Shown: positions 7,540 through 17,579, numbered from the stretch's first letter. The stretch is DNA of 64,000 bases from Myxococcales bacterium (GCA_016794465.1 JAEUKA010000070.1:101477-165476), one strand, 5' to 3'. Made by a program: numbers and translations. Notes: a model not told the origin generated them from the letters alone.

Positions 7540-9225
7540 ATGAACCGTACTCTGAGGAACACCGTCGCTGCTGTCGCAACTTGCCTGGCTGTTGCCAGCC
7601 CGGCGGTCGCGAAGAAGAAGCAAAAGGACGCTGACCTGCAGCCTGCCCCACAGGCAGCGAATCCTGCGGCACAGGGCGGCGCAGCGGCTGCACCGACGGT
7701 AGAGAGCAGCGCGCCGCCATCGAAGACCCTGGAGCGTGCACTCAAGCTCTATGACAGCGAAGACTACTACATGTCTTCGATTGAGCTGAACAAGGTCGTC
7801 GAGGGTCAGTCCGGCGACGATGAGGGAAACAAGCAGCGCGCCGAGTTCTTTATGGGCAAGACGCTGTTTAACCTCAAGTTCTACTCGGCGTCGCTGTCCT
7901 ACTTCAACAAGATCGTTGATAAGGGCCAGTCGCATCGCTACTACCAGAAAACGCTGCAGTGGCTGGCCTCGCTGTCGCGTTTCCTTCCTGAGTCGGCAGG
8001 CGTGCTCGAGAAGATCGGCAAGTACAACCGGCAGGACTTGGAACAGCCTGCTCTCGAGCCGGTGCGTAACGAGCTGTACTACCTGCTGGCTCGTTACCAC
8101 TACACGAAGAGCAACTTTAAAGAAGCGCTGGAGCTCTTTGCGCTCGTGCCTGAGGGTAACGAGTTCTTTGCGCGAGCGAAGTACCTCGAAGGCATTATCC
8201 ATGTCCGTGAGAATCGCGGCAAGGAGGCAGCCGAGGCATTCCGTCAGATCCTTCGTAAGGCCAAGGGTGGCGATGCGATGACGGCGGAGTTTGAGGACAT
8301 GGCGAACCTGGCGTTGGCTCGCGTGTTCTATGCGACGCGCCAGTTTCCGCAAGCGATCCGCTTCTACGACAAGCTGCCGTCGGAGTCTCCGGATTGGCTG
8401 CCGTCGCTGTTCGAGTCGAGCTGGGCGCACTTCCAGATCGATGCCGACGACAAAGCGCTCGGGAACATCCACACCCTGAACGCGCCGTTCTTCGAGAACG
8501 AGTTCTTCCCCGAGTCGATCATTCTGCGCGCCGTGATCTTCTTCCAGCGCTGCAACTACGAGCGAGCGATGGAGACGCTGGTTGAGTTCAACCAGACCTA
8601 TCCAGCCCTTCGCGAAGAGATCCTCTCGCTCGTGAAGAAGTACCCGGACAACGCCGAGCTGTATAAGTACATCTTGAAAATCCGCTCGGGTGAAGCCGGT
8701 CTGTCGGATCGCGTGCAGCGGGCTTCCGATGGTGCACTGCAAGATCGTACCTTGGCGAAGACGCTGGACTATGTCACCGAGCTGGATCGCGAGCTGTCGC
8801 AGGTCGACAAGGCTGATCCTAGCTGGAAGTCGACGGCCGTCGCTGGCACAGTTCTGCAGGACCTGACCCTTCAGAAGTCGATCGCTGAGAATGAGGCCGG
8901 TGGTCTTGCCCGCAAGCGCCTTGAGCGTCTGGCCAGCGAGATTCAAGAGCTGATCAAGCAGGCGATCAAGATCGAGTACGAAACCCTGCAGGGACAGAAA
9001 GGCGTACTCGAGGCCAACATCAAGGGCGAGCAGGCCAGCATCAGTGGCACCTCGAAGAAGGCGGTGAACATCTCTGCCGACGACGAGCACGTCTACTGGA
9101 AGTTCAATGGCGAGTACTGGAAAGACGAGCTTGGATACTACCGGTTCCGCGTCGTCAACCGGTGCGAGCAGTCTAAGGGTGGAGCGGCTCCGGCCGCCGC
9201 CGCCGCTGGGATGCCTCCGGGCTAG
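7540..9225 (+). CDS. Secreted TPR protein, first gene of the Glt-like cluster
   Basis: The product has 561 residues. A Sec signal peptide is clear (MNRTLRNTVAAVATCLAVAS, cleavage near PAVA|KKKQ). After a Pro/Ala/Gln linker, helical repeats of TPR/Sel1 type run from about residue 70 to 350 (YLLARYHYTKSNFKEALELF, ALARVFYATRQFPQAIRFYD). A long helical, probably coiled-coil segment follows (about 430-520), and then a conserved-looking aromatic end (DDEHVYWKFNGEYWKDELGY) before an Ala-rich tail. It is probably periplasmic. The start at 7540 is supported by the signal peptide and a purine-rich site at 7527-7532; upstream in-frame residues look non-coding. It leads a same-strand series with gltD/E/G-like genes, so a structural role in the same envelope complex is inferred. 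Confidence 0.85.
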   Translation: MNRTLRNTVAAVATCLAVASPAVAKKKQKDADLQPAPQAANPAAQGGAAAAPTVESSAPPSKTLERALKLYDSEDYYMSSIELNKVVEGQSGDDEGNKQRAEFFMGKTLFNLKFYSASLSYFNKIVDKGQSHRYYQKTLQWLASLSRFLPESAGVLEKIGKYNRQDLEQPALEPVRNELYYLLARYHYTKSNFKEALELFALVPEGNEFFARAKYLEGIIHVRENRGKEAAEAFRQILRKAKGGDAMTAEFEDMANLALARVFYATRQFPQAIRFYDKLPSESPDWLPSLFESSWAHFQIDADDKALGNIHTLNAPFFENEFFPESIILRAVIFFQRCNYERAMETLVEFNQTYPALREEILSLVKKYPDNAELYKYILKIRSGEAGLSDRVQRASDGALQDRTLAKTLDYVTELDRELSQVDKADPSWKSTAVAGTVLQDLTLQKSIAENEAGGLARKRLERLASEIQELIKQAIKIEYETLQGQKGVLEANIKGEQASISGTSKKAVNISADDEHVYWKFNGEYWKDELGYYRFRVVNRCEQSKGGAAPAAAAAGMPPG

Positions 9226-9277
9226 GTCTAGCGGAGCAAGAAGTTTTGTCCCGAGAGTGGTCGGGTAGGAAAAAGTG

Positions 9278-9296
9278 GGCGACCTAGATGGTCGCC
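9278..9296 (+). other. Perfect inverted repeat in the leader of the gltD-like gene
   Basis: Seven bases, GGCGACC (9278-9284), and their exact complement (9290-9296) flank a five-base loop. They lie between the first TPR gene and the gltD-like gene. No T-run follows, so it is not a standard terminator. It could be a processing or stability element in a shared transcript. Confidence 0.35.
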
Positions 9297-9355
9297 TCAT
9301 CCATTTCCGGCCCGAACATGAGGCGAAGACCTTCACTGAGCGAGAATCAGGCGAA

Positions 9356-12300
9356 ATGTTAAAAGCACCTCCATCCCGAATCCTCTGTGGACCTCTGGTC
9401 GCAGCGTTGGTCCTGGGCGGAATTTCCACCGCATGGGCGAGTGGAAAAATCCAAAAGAAAGAGGAGACCGTCGACGCCAAGCAGACGGCGCTCACCAAGC
9501 CAGTCTCGAAGGCAGATCGCGACAAGAAAAAGCCCGATCTGGCGATCTCCGATGTCTTTTCTGGTAAGGGCGCAGACCTGAAGGCCGTGACCGATGCCCA
9601 GATCAAGGTTCTTCAGCGTCTGATCGATGCGACCAGTGAGGGCGATGCAGAGAAGCCGGACCTGCTCTTCCGAATGGCGGAGCTCTATGCCGAGCAGCAG
9701 AGCTACTACAACTTCAAGGCCCGCACTCTCGACGAGACGATCTTCACCGCGAAAGAGAAGGGCGACGTCGCGAAAGAGAATCAGCTCAAGGCCCAGCAGG
9801 CTGACTACGAAAAGCGCGAAAAGGCCTGGCTGATGGAGGCGGTCAAGAAGTACTTGGAGGTCGCCAACGGCCCCAAGTATCAGAACTACACGAAGATGGA
9901 TCAGGTCCTCTTTTACCTCGCGTATCTGCTGACGCAGGTGAAAAAAGAGGATCAGGCCCGGGTGTTCTTTAAGCGCCTCATCAAAGACTACCCGCAGTCG
10001 CAGTTCCTCCCACACGCCTATCTGTCCTTCGGCGAGTACTTCTTCGAGAACAAGGATCTCGAGAACGCGCTGAAGTTCTACGAGAAGGTGCTTGCCTACC
10101 AGGACAGCCCGGTCTACGGCTTCGCCCTTTATAAAAAGGGTTGGGTCTATTACAACCAGACCGACTTTAAGAACGCGATGGCGACGTTCATTGATGTCAT
10201 CGACTTCGCCACCAAAGGTCGCCCTGGGAAGCCGAAGGGAGATCCGCAGCTGCAGAAGGAAGCGCGCAAGGATCTGGTTCGCACCTACGCTCAGGTCGGT
10301 ACACCCGAGAAGGCGTGGCCGTTCTTCCAGAAGTACGGCAAAGACTTTGCGCCGAACATGCTGGAGATCCTGGCCGATCTCTACAACGCGCAAGGCAAGT
10401 TCCTCGACAGCGTGAAGACCTACCGCGAGCTCATCAAGCTCAACCCGAACTCGGACAAGCTCTGCAACTGGCAGACTGAGATTCTCAAGAACACGCTCTC
10501 GATGACTGGTTCGCGAGCAGTTCCCGAGACGGTGAAAGAGCTGCAACGTCTCTCGGCGATCTACGAGAAGGTTTCCGAGATGAAGAACATCAAGAAGGAC
10601 TCTCTTGATGAGTGCCGCGACAACACCGCAGGCATGCTCCGCGAGTTGGCGACGGTGTGGCACAAAGAAGCGCAGAAGACGGGCGTGATGGACACCTACG
10701 CCAACGCCTCGGATCTGTACAAGGAGTACATCCGGCGCTTCCCGAAGGAGAAGGACAGCTACCTGATGCACTTCTGGTACGCCGAGCTGCTCTTCAAGCT
10801 CGGTTCGATGGACAACAAGCCGTCGAGTGACTGGTACTGCCAGGCGGCGCCGGTCTACACCGATGTCGTCAAGATGGACCAGAAGGGCAAGTACCTCAAG
10901 GATGCGGCGTATGCAGCCGTTATCTCGTGGAAGAACTGCCTGGACGTGTCCGATGAAGGTGCTGATGCGGCGGAAGAGGCCAAGAAGGCTCTTGCTGAGA
11001 AGCGGGCGCAGCGCAAGCAGGTCGAAGCCGCGAAGAAGGACAAGGACAAGCACAGCGAAGAAGAGCAGCTTGCTCCGAAGCCGATTCCCGAGAAGATTCA
11101 GAAGATGATGGACGCCTTCGATACGTACATTCAGTACGTGCCGGAAGCGCCAGAGCTGCCGACGATCAAGTACCGACGGGCGCGCATCTTCTTCGAGAAC
11201 AACTACTTCGACAAGGCGATCCCGCTGTTCAAGGATCTTGCTGAAAATCACTCGAAGAGCGACATGGCGCTCTACTCCGCAAACCTACTCCTCGAGTGTA
11301 TTGCCATCAAGATCAAGCTCGACAAGGCGAAGGGCGACGAGTGGGTCGCGCTGATGGAGAAGCAGGTCGACAAGTTCGCCGGCATGCCAGATCTGACGAA
11401 GGACAAGGAGTTCGAGGAAACCCTTCAGAAGATCAAGAACAGCCTGCTTCGTATCAAGATTGAAGTCGTCGAGAAGATGGGCGACTACCGGCAAGCGGGT
11501 GTGCTCTACCTGCAGCTGGCGGAGCGGTTCCCGAATGATCCGAAGCTCGCCGAACTCTACTTCAACGCCTCGGTCAACTTCGAGCGGGCGCGGCTGATCG
11601 GTCTGGCGATCCAGGGTCGTGAGCGACTCATCCAGCTTCGTCCTGATGATCCGCTGGCGAAGAAGGCGATCTATCGACTCGGTCAGAACTACCAGTTCAT
11701 TGCCTTCTACGAGCAAGCTGCGGACAAGTACGAGACGTTCGCAACCAAGTTCCCCGGTGAGTTCTCGGACCCGAAAGAGAAGGACCCGGCCAAGAAGGTC
11801 GATGCGCCTCTCGCGCTCAATACGGCGGCATTCTTCCGTCGCGGCCTTGGTCAGACCGACAAGTCGATTGAGCTCGTCAACCTGTTTATTAAGAACTACG
11901 GCGGTCGCAAGGAGTTCTACGATCAGGCTGCCGGCGTGTTCTTCGATATGGGCCAGATCTACGAGCAGCGGAAAGACTGGGCGAAGGTCAAGCAGCACTT
12001 CGCCGAGTACCTGAAGTCCTGGTCGGCCAAGGGTGGCATCGATCGCCAGATCATCGCCGAGGTCAAGCTGGGCGAGATTGCCTGGCGTGAGTCGTGCCCG
12101 CTGCAGAATCAGCCGAGCGGCGCTTGCCTTGAGATCAAGCGTGTTCGCGCCAGTGCGGCAACGGCTCTGCAAGCGAAGACGGCCGCCGCTGCGAAAAACA
12201 AGAAGGTCAAGAACAAGGGCCCGCTCAAGCTCGGCCAGTGTGGTCCGGAGACGAAGTCGAAGATCTCTGTTCAGGATCGTCGGCCAGCACAGGTGAAAGA

Positions 12301-13015
12301 GGCGATGGGGCACTTCCAGAAGGCGCTTGACCTATACAAAGGTGGAGCGGCAGCTGCGAACGTCCCCAAGAATGACGAGCAGGAGCGCGATCGTCGCGTT
12401 GCGGTCATGACCTACCACACCGCGATGGCGAAGATGTACCAAGGCGACCAGCTCTATGAAGAGCTGATCAAGATGACTGTTCCGACGGGCCTGGTCTTCG
12501 ATACAACCAAGAAGAAGGAGATGGAGGCCTCGACCAAGAAGTTCAAGGGCTGGATTGAAGGCAAGACCAAGAAGCTCCTCGACGCGCAGAAGCTCTACCA
12601 GGGCGTCATTCTGATGAAGAATGCGAACTGGGCCATCGCGGCGGCGGCGCGTATCGGTCAGCTGTTCCAGGACTTCGCCAACGGACTGTTCACCACCGAA
12701 GTTCCAACCCCGCCGCCGACGCCATCGGGCATGGAGCGCGACGAGTGGGCAGACATGTTCCGTAATGCCTACTGCGACCAGATGACCGACCAAGCAGAGC
12801 CGCTCGATGCGAAGGCCGTCGAAGGTCTGAAGACCTGCCTCGACAAGTCGACCGAGCTGAACTGGTTCAACGAGTGGTCGAAGCTCTGCGAAGAGGAGCT
12901 CAACCAGATCAAGCCCTCCGAGTATCCGCTTGCGTCGGAGATTCGCGCTGAGCCTGGTTATGCGGGTGTGACCTTGGATGTGGCGCAGCCGTTCCTGTCG
13001 CCGGCGGATAGGTAA
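9356..13015 (+). CDS. gltD: Large periplasmic TPR protein, GltD/AgmU-like
   Basis: The product has 1219 residues. A signal peptide (MLKAPPSRILCGPLVAALVLGG, cleavage near AWASG) is followed by a Lys-rich linker and many TPR-like repeats (LLFRMAELYAEQQSYYNF, FLPHAYLSFGEYFFENKD, IYRLGQNYQFIAFYEQAADK). A charged Lys/Glu insert lies near residues 540-570. It matches the expected place and size of GltD (AgmU), the periplasmic TPR protein of the M. xanthus gliding complex: the following genes encode a roughly 460-aa TPR protein, a small secreted protein and an FHA/AgmX-PglI-tail protein, the gltD-E-F-G order. ATG 9356 is favoured by the signal peptide; an upstream in-frame start (9275) adds non-signal residues. 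The name is by context and architecture, so family-level confidence is high and orthology moderate. Confidence 0.72.
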   Translation: MLKAPPSRILCGPLVAALVLGGISTAWASGKIQKKEETVDAKQTALTKPVSKADRDKKKPDLAISDVFSGKGADLKAVTDAQIKVLQRLIDATSEGDAEKPDLLFRMAELYAEQQSYYNFKARTLDETIFTAKEKGDVAKENQLKAQQADYEKREKAWLMEAVKKYLEVANGPKYQNYTKMDQVLFYLAYLLTQVKKEDQARVFFKRLIKDYPQSQFLPHAYLSFGEYFFENKDLENALKFYEKVLAYQDSPVYGFALYKKGWVYYNQTDFKNAMATFIDVIDFATKGRPGKPKGDPQLQKEARKDLVRTYAQVGTPEKAWPFFQKYGKDFAPNMLEILADLYNAQGKFLDSVKTYRELIKLNPNSDKLCNWQTEILKNTLSMTGSRAVPETVKELQRLSAIYEKVSEMKNIKKDSLDECRDNTAGMLRELATVWHKEAQKTGVMDTYANASDLYKEYIRRFPKEKDSYLMHFWYAELLFKLGSMDNKPSSDWYCQAAPVYTDVVKMDQKGKYLKDAAYAAVISWKNCLDVSDEGADAAEEAKKALAEKRAQRKQVEAAKKDKDKHSEEEQLAPKPIPEKIQKMMDAFDTYIQYVPEAPELPTIKYRRARIFFENNYFDKAIPLFKDLAENHSKSDMALYSANLLLECIAIKIKLDKAKGDEWVALMEKQVDKFAGMPDLTKDKEFEETLQKIKNSLLRIKIEVVEKMGDYRQAGVLYLQLAERFPNDPKLAELYFNASVNFERARLIGLAIQGRERLIQLRPDDPLAKKAIYRLGQNYQFIAFYEQAADKYETFATKFPGEFSDPKEKDPAKKVDAPLALNTAAFFRRGLGQTDKSIELVNLFIKNYGGRKEFYDQAAGVFFDMGQIYEQRKDWAKVKQHFAEYLKSWSAKGGIDRQIIAEVKLGEIAWRESCPLQNQPSGACLEIKRVRASAATALQAKTAAAAKNKKVKNKGPLKLGQCGPETKSKISVQDRRPAQVKEAMGHFQKALDLYKGGAAAANVPKNDEQERDRRVAVMTYHTAMAKMYQGDQLYEELIKMTVPTGLVFDTTKKKEMEASTKKFKGWIEGKTKKLLDAQKLYQGVILMKNANWAIAAAARIGQLFQDFANGLFTTEVPTPPPTPSGMERDEWADMFRNAYCDQMTDQAEPLDAKAVEGLKTCLDKSTELNWFNEWSKLCEEELNQIKPSEYPLASEIRAEPGYAGVTLDVAQPFLSPADR

Positions 13016-13086
13016 TGACCATGCGCATGGATTGGAGAGAAGCTGTCATGGGTAGCGGCGCTGCTTCACAAGTGCGAGGAGTGCGG

Positions 13087-14472
13087 ATGGGTTCTTCCCT
13101 TCTTCGGTTAAGCATTGTCACGGGCCTGCTCCTTTCGGCGTCTACGGTGGTAGCGAAGAAAGAGAAAGGTCCGGTTGATGAGGCCGTCGAGAAATTCCGA
13201 GCGGCCCACGAGCGCAAGAAAGAGAGTCCTCCTGGGCCAATCGTGCTTTCTGCCGACGACTGCCAGAAGTTTGCCAAAGAGCTGCTCAAGGCGGGCGATA
13301 AGGAAAAAGCGCGCGAAGCCGACGCGATCTTCAATGCCGGAGCTGTCTATGAAGAGTGCGGCATGGAGAAGGACGCCGAGGCAATGTACAAGCAGGCGCT
13401 CTCGAAGAATCCGAAGCTGGCGCCCGCAATGAACAACCTCGGCGTGATGATGCAGCGTCAGGGCCGCACCAATGAGGCGATGCTGCAGTTCGAGAATGCG
13501 ATCAAGGCAGATCCGAAGAGCCCGCTCGCAGTATCGGCATATAACAACCGAGGCGCGCTGCTGTATGAGCGCGCACGGCAAGCCAATAACAAAGCTGGAT
13601 TTGATGAGGCAATCGGTCAGCTCCGTCGCGCGCTCGCGCTAGACGCAGAGTCGATGGCTGCATATCAAATTTTGGCTTCGATTTATTACACTACAGCAGA
13701 AGCGGACCGTTCCAAGCTTCGTCTTGCTCAGCTGGTGTGTGATGAAGCCAAAAAGATCAATCCTGATTACGCACCGATCTACAATACGCTGGGTCTGATC
13801 AAGCTGCGTAGCAAGGATGTGACCGGGGCGCTGACCGAGTTTCGTAAGGCTGCAACCCTTGATCCAGGCCTCACGGAAGCCCAGCTAAACATTGGCGCTA
13901 TCAGCCTTTCGGCTCGTAGCTACAAGCAAGCAGAAGAGGCCTTCCAGGCAGTTCTCAAGAAGGTGCCAAATCACTTCGACGCCACAGTCGGAATGGGCGT
14001 GGCTCTTCGCGGTCAGCGCAAGTCTGATGATGCCGAGCAGTGGTACAACAAGGCACTTCAGTCGCAGGTTGATCCGAAGATGGAGCCTCGCCTGGAAGCA
14101 AAGAAGTGCGGAGTGCTCTATAACCTGGGCCTGCTCTATCAGGACTACAAAAATGGCAGTCCTGAGGATATGAACAAAGGTAAGGATTTCTTTAACAAGT
14201 TTATGGCTTGTGAGAGGACCGACCAAGAGCATATCACAGATTCAAAGCGTCGTATCAAGGATATCGATGATACGTTCAAGGCGCTTGAAGAGCAGAAGAA
14301 GCTCGAAGAGGAGCTGAAGAAGCAGGTCGCAGAGATGGAGAAGCAGCAAAAGCTGATGGAAGAGCAGCAAAAGCAGCAAGGTGGTGGCGCGGGTGCTCCT
14401 CCGCCTGCTGGTGGTGCTCCTCCGCCTGCTGGTGGTGCGGCGCCAGCTGCTCCAGCCGCTCCGGCAAAGTAG
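13087..14472 (+). CDS. gltE: Secreted TPR protein, GltE/AglT-like
   Basis: The product has 461 residues. A signal peptide (MGSSLLRLSIVTGLLLSAST, cleavage near VVA|KKEK) precedes clear TPRs: NAGAVYEECGMEKDAEAMYK, NNLGVMMQRQGRTNEAMLQF, YNTLGLIKLRSKDVTGALTE and NIGAISLSARSYKQAEEAFQ. A Glu/Lys/Gln coiled coil (about 395-430) and a low-complexity PPPAGGA tail close the protein. GAGGAG at 13076-13081 selects ATG 13087, although the frame is open back to 13015, where it overlaps the gltD stop. Position suggests GltE (AglT), a TPR protein of the gliding complex. M. xanthus GltE is described as a lipoprotein, whereas no lipobox Cys is present here; the TPR lipoprotein at 17580 is an alternative counterpart. 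Confidence 0.68.
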   Translation: MGSSLLRLSIVTGLLLSASTVVAKKEKGPVDEAVEKFRAAHERKKESPPGPIVLSADDCQKFAKELLKAGDKEKAREADAIFNAGAVYEECGMEKDAEAMYKQALSKNPKLAPAMNNLGVMMQRQGRTNEAMLQFENAIKADPKSPLAVSAYNNRGALLYERARQANNKAGFDEAIGQLRRALALDAESMAAYQILASIYYTTAEADRSKLRLAQLVCDEAKKINPDYAPIYNTLGLIKLRSKDVTGALTEFRKAATLDPGLTEAQLNIGAISLSARSYKQAEEAFQAVLKKVPNHFDATVGMGVALRGQRKSDDAEQWYNKALQSQVDPKMEPRLEAKKCGVLYNLGLLYQDYKNGSPEDMNKGKDFFNKFMACERTDQEHITDSKRRIKDIDDTFKALEEQKKLEEELKKQVAEMEKQQKLMEEQQKQQGGGAGAPPPAGGAPPPAGGAAPAAPAAPAK

Positions 14473-14566
14473 TGTAGAAATCAATGTGTTGGCGCGCAGG
14501 ACTTGAACGAAGGCTGCGCGCTACTTACTCTTTCGGTACGATCAGTCGGGCAAGGGAGGTTCTTCG

Positions 14567-14872
14567 ATGCGGAAACTCACGATGGCATTGGCGCTGCTGA
14601 TGACCTTGGGACTTGGGGCGGCGCAGGCGCAAGAGGCGCCAGCAGCGGGAGGCGCAGCACCAGCGGCTGGTGGCGCAGCGGGCGGCGGCCCAGGTGGGGT
14701 TCAGTACAAGCAGAAGACAACGTATGACTTCGACGACGATACGGTCGAAGGCGACTTGGTTCGTCCCGACGGCGAAATGATCGACAGCCGATCAAAGGCC
14801 AAGCACTCGTCGCTCATTAAGATTCGGGAAAACTTCATTCCCGAGCTGCTCAAGGGCGTTGAGTATCTTTAG
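14567..14872 (+). CDS. cglF: Small secreted protein, candidate CglF/GltF
   Basis: The product has 101 residues. A signal peptide (MRKLTMALALLMTLGLGAAQ, cleavage near AQA) is followed by a Gly/Ala-rich linker (23-45) and a compact charged region containing DFDDDTVEGDLVRPDGEMID and KAKHSSLIKIRENFIPELLK. The position between the gltE-like and gltG-like genes, the size and the RPDGE...KHSSLIKIREN block agree with the small CglF/GltF protein of the adventurous gliding complex, as I remember that family. This is an inference, not a search result. The start is supported by GGGAGG about nine bases upstream. It probably acts in the periplasm with the neighbouring TPR proteins. Confidence 0.6.
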   Translation: MRKLTMALALLMTLGLGAAQAQEAPAAGGAAPAAGGAAGGGPGGVQYKQKTTYDFDDDTVEGDLVRPDGEMIDSRSKAKHSSLIKIRENFIPELLKGVEYL

Positions 14873-15272
14873 ACGGTCGCTCGATTTCGTCCTGATTCCT
14901 CTCGCAAGCGATGCATCCGCTGTTCGGGATGCTGTGCGCACGTTTTGTCTCCCGTTCTCTTCTCACAAGCGCTCCCCCGTGCTCAGCCGTTTGTGGCTGC
15001 TATCGAGCGCACTTTCGTTGCGTTGCGGCTAGTCATTCGCCTGCCTGCCTACCTAGACCCCTTCTCTGATTGCTTTTCGTACAAAGTCGCGGTACATCAC
15101 GCCCGTGTTGCAAAGAAATCGGCTGATGCCAGATCTCGGGCGGGCGCGCTGCATCTGTAAGTTGCGTATCGCCTCGGGTCAGCGGCGGGCCGGTTCCGAG
15201 CTCGGACAATCCGTGGCGAAGCGAGCCTGGCCGTGTGCCAGCTCGACGCCGACCACTCTCGGAGGACACTAG
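14873..15272 (+). other. 400-base gap with no recognised gene
   Basis: Between the cglF-like and gltG-like genes I find no convincing gene, tRNA or terminator. A 71-codon open frame at 14945-15160 lacks a ribosome-binding site and has an unremarkable translation. The only clear element is the ribosome-binding site GGAGG at 15261-15265 for the next gene. A weak promoter-like pair may lie near 15070-15100. Confidence 0.5.
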
Positions 15273-17492
15273 ATGCCAGGCGGTGTGACGGTTCCCCTGA
15301 CGTTCCAAGTTTATAAGGGGGAGCAACTTCTCCAGACTGCGACCCTCAACCAAGACATCATCAAGGTTGGGAGGCTTTCTTCGTCGCATCTGCACATTGA
15401 TGACCCATCGATTTCGCGCATGCACGCGCAGGTTGAGGTCACAGGTGCACGCGAGGTGTCGATCGTCGACCTCGGCTCAGCACAGGGCACGGTGGTCAAC
15501 GGTCAGAAGGTGAACAAGCATCTTCTGTCAACCGGCGATGAGATCACCATCGGTGACATTCGCATTGTGGTGACGATCGGCGAGCCGCAGACCGTCTCCG
15601 ATGCGACGCTGCAGGTCGACTTAGGGCAGATCATTGGCTCGTCGGGGATGACGCCGGGGCAGCTACCGGCCATGCCAGGCTTCGGGGCGTCAGGGGCTGC
15701 CTTCGCGCAACCGGCTGTGATCGCGCCCTCGCCTCGGCAGTCGGGGCTACCGAATCACTTTGGTATCCAGGGGCTGCATGCCAACACCGACGAGATCGAG
15801 TCTCGCGATGGAGCACGTGCCGTCGAGGTAAGTGCACTCTTCGAGGACGTAGTTCACGAGGTGCGGCTGCTCCAGAATCCGGCGGCGGGCGTCCTGCAGC
15901 CGCTGACCCGAGGCGTGATCTGGGCGGGAGCGATCGGGATAGTCGCTGCGCTGACGTGGTTCATGGTGGCTTATGTGCAGGTGGCCAAGCTTCGTCAAGA
16001 CCGCGACGCGTGGGAGCTTACCGGCAAGCCGATGGCGGAGTTCCGCGCGACCCTCAAGAAGGACCATCCGGCGACGGATGTCGCGTGCGGGACACTGCTT
16101 GTGGTTGGGGCGGGGCTGCTCATGTGGGGGCTGTTTCGACGCTTCGATGAGCTGGGCGCAAGCAGCTTTACGATTGGCAGCGACTCGAGTGCCGACTTCC
16201 AAGTCGGTGCTTCGTTGCCGGCTCCGCTGTTGCCGCTGGTCCGAACCACCGGCACTGATTTCGAGCTCATCCTCACGTCGCAGATGGGCGGCAAGGTCCA
16301 AGAGGGCGGACGCACGCTGTCTCTCAGTGAGGCGATCTCGTCGGGACTCGCCAAGCCGTCGTCGACGATCAGCGGCGCCTATGCGATGTCGATTGCGGGC
16401 GACTCGCGGATCACCCTAGAGCTGGCAGAGAATACCTTCCACATCGTCGGTACGCCGCGCGCCAAGCGGATGCCAGTTCCCGTGGAGATTGACTGGGGCA
16501 TTCAGGCCTATACCGGTGGTGTGTTTGCGGTCACGGGCTTGTTTCTCGCCTTGATCTTCTCGATTCCGCCGGACCCGCGATCGCTCTCGCTGGATGCGTT
16601 CATGAACGATCAGCGCTTTGCGAAGCTGCTCACAAAGCCGCCCGAGCAGAAGGAAGAGGTCATTCCCGAGTGGCTGAAGAAGAAGCAAGACGAGGACATG
16701 GGCGGCAAGGGCAAGCGGCACAAGGATGAAGAAGGCCGCATGGGCAAAAAGGACTCGCTGAAGAAGCAGGGTCTGTACGCCCTCAAAGGTCCGAAGGACA
16801 ACACCGATCCGCACCTGGCCAAGCAGCTGGCGAAGGATGCAGCTGAGAAGGCCGGCGTTCTGGGCATCTTGAAGACCAACCAGGGGTCGATCTTGGCCTC
16901 GGCATTTGGTCGAGACTCGGCGCTTGGTACCGATGCGGCAGACGTGCTTGGCAGCCTGGTCGGCACCGAGGTCGGCGAAGCCTATGGAGTCGGTGGCCTC
17001 GGCCTGGTGGGCGCGGGCCGTGGTGGTGGTGGTACTGGTGAAGGGACGATTGGTCTTGGCAACCTCGGGACGATCGGCAAGGGCGGCGGCGGTGGTGGGC
17101 TGTCGGGCTACGGTCGTGGCGCCGGTGGACTGGGTGGTCGTCGCGCTTCGGCTCCCGATGTCGTGCCGGGGACGGCAGAGGTTCGCGGATCGCTCGACAA
17201 AGAGATCATCCGACGAATCATTCGTCGCCACATCAACGAGGTGAAGTTCTGCTACGAGCGTGAGCTGGTTCGCAACGCTGGGCTGGTGGGCCGCGTGATG
17301 ATCCAGTTTACGATTGCCGGGACCGGTCAGGTCATGGCGTCGCTGGTGCAGTCGTCTACGCTCAATAGCATGCCGGTTGAGCAGTGTATCGCGCAGGCTG
17401 TGCGCCGCTGGGAGTTCCCCAAACCGCAAGGTGGCGGTATCGTTGTGGTAACGTATCCGTTCGTACTCAAGGCTTCTGGCGGCGAAGAATAG
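15273..17492 (+). CDS. gltG: FHA-domain inner-membrane protein with AgmX/PglI C-terminal domain, GltG/PglI-like
   Basis: The product has 739 residues. An FHA phosphothreonine-binding domain occupies about 1-105 (VGRLSSSHLHIDDPSISRMH then GTVVNGQKV). Hydrophobic segments lie near 215-235, 271-287 and 416-432. A charged Lys/Glu region (about 460-520) and a Gly-rich linker (about 570-630) follow. The final 100 residues (RGSLDKEIIRRIIRRHINEV, CYERELVRNAGLVGRVMIQF) match the TonB-like AgmX/PglI C-terminal domain. In M. xanthus GltG (PglI) has this FHA-TM-tail architecture and links cytoplasmic signalling or motor parts with periplasmic Glt proteins. The three membrane segments may make it more complex than the single-pass M. 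xanthus protein. The start is supported by GGAGG seven bases upstream. Confidence 0.78.
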   Translation: MPGGVTVPLTFQVYKGEQLLQTATLNQDIIKVGRLSSSHLHIDDPSISRMHAQVEVTGAREVSIVDLGSAQGTVVNGQKVNKHLLSTGDEITIGDIRIVVTIGEPQTVSDATLQVDLGQIIGSSGMTPGQLPAMPGFGASGAAFAQPAVIAPSPRQSGLPNHFGIQGLHANTDEIESRDGARAVEVSALFEDVVHEVRLLQNPAAGVLQPLTRGVIWAGAIGIVAALTWFMVAYVQVAKLRQDRDAWELTGKPMAEFRATLKKDHPATDVACGTLLVVGAGLLMWGLFRRFDELGASSFTIGSDSSADFQVGASLPAPLLPLVRTTGTDFELILTSQMGGKVQEGGRTLSLSEAISSGLAKPSSTISGAYAMSIAGDSRITLELAENTFHIVGTPRAKRMPVPVEIDWGIQAYTGGVFAVTGLFLALIFSIPPDPRSLSLDAFMNDQRFAKLLTKPPEQKEEVIPEWLKKKQDEDMGGKGKRHKDEEGRMGKKDSLKKQGLYALKGPKDNTDPHLAKQLAKDAAEKAGVLGILKTNQGSILASAFGRDSALGTDAADVLGSLVGTEVGEAYGVGGLGLVGAGRGGGGTGEGTIGLGNLGTIGKGGGGGGLSGYGRGAGGLGGRRASAPDVVPGTAEVRGSLDKEIIRRIIRRHINEVKFCYERELVRNAGLVGRVMIQFTIAGTGQVMASLVQSSTLNSMPVEQCIAQAVRRWEFPKPQGGGIVVVTYPFVLKASGGEE

Positions 17493-17579
17493 CCACGGCC
17501 TTGGCGACGGAGAGATGTTTCCACGGCGTTTGCCCGCGCCACACAACCGGGGCGGGCGCCCCACTCGTGAGGACTTTTT

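Noticed and set aside
9278..9296. Terminator between the first two cluster genes
   Set aside because: The stem is perfect but only seven bases long and lacks a T-run. The genes are more likely co-transcribed.
6556..9606. Minus-strand open frame of 1016 codons over the first TPR gene
   Set aside because: Only the last 170 codons (6556-7068) look like a protein, with signal peptide, lipobox and ribosome-binding site. The rest is the antisense of the TPR genes, kept open by GC-rich codon bias.
14945..15160. 71-codon open frame in the gap before the gltG-like gene
   Set aside because: No ribosome-binding site, no signal or domain, and codon use unlike the neighbouring genes.
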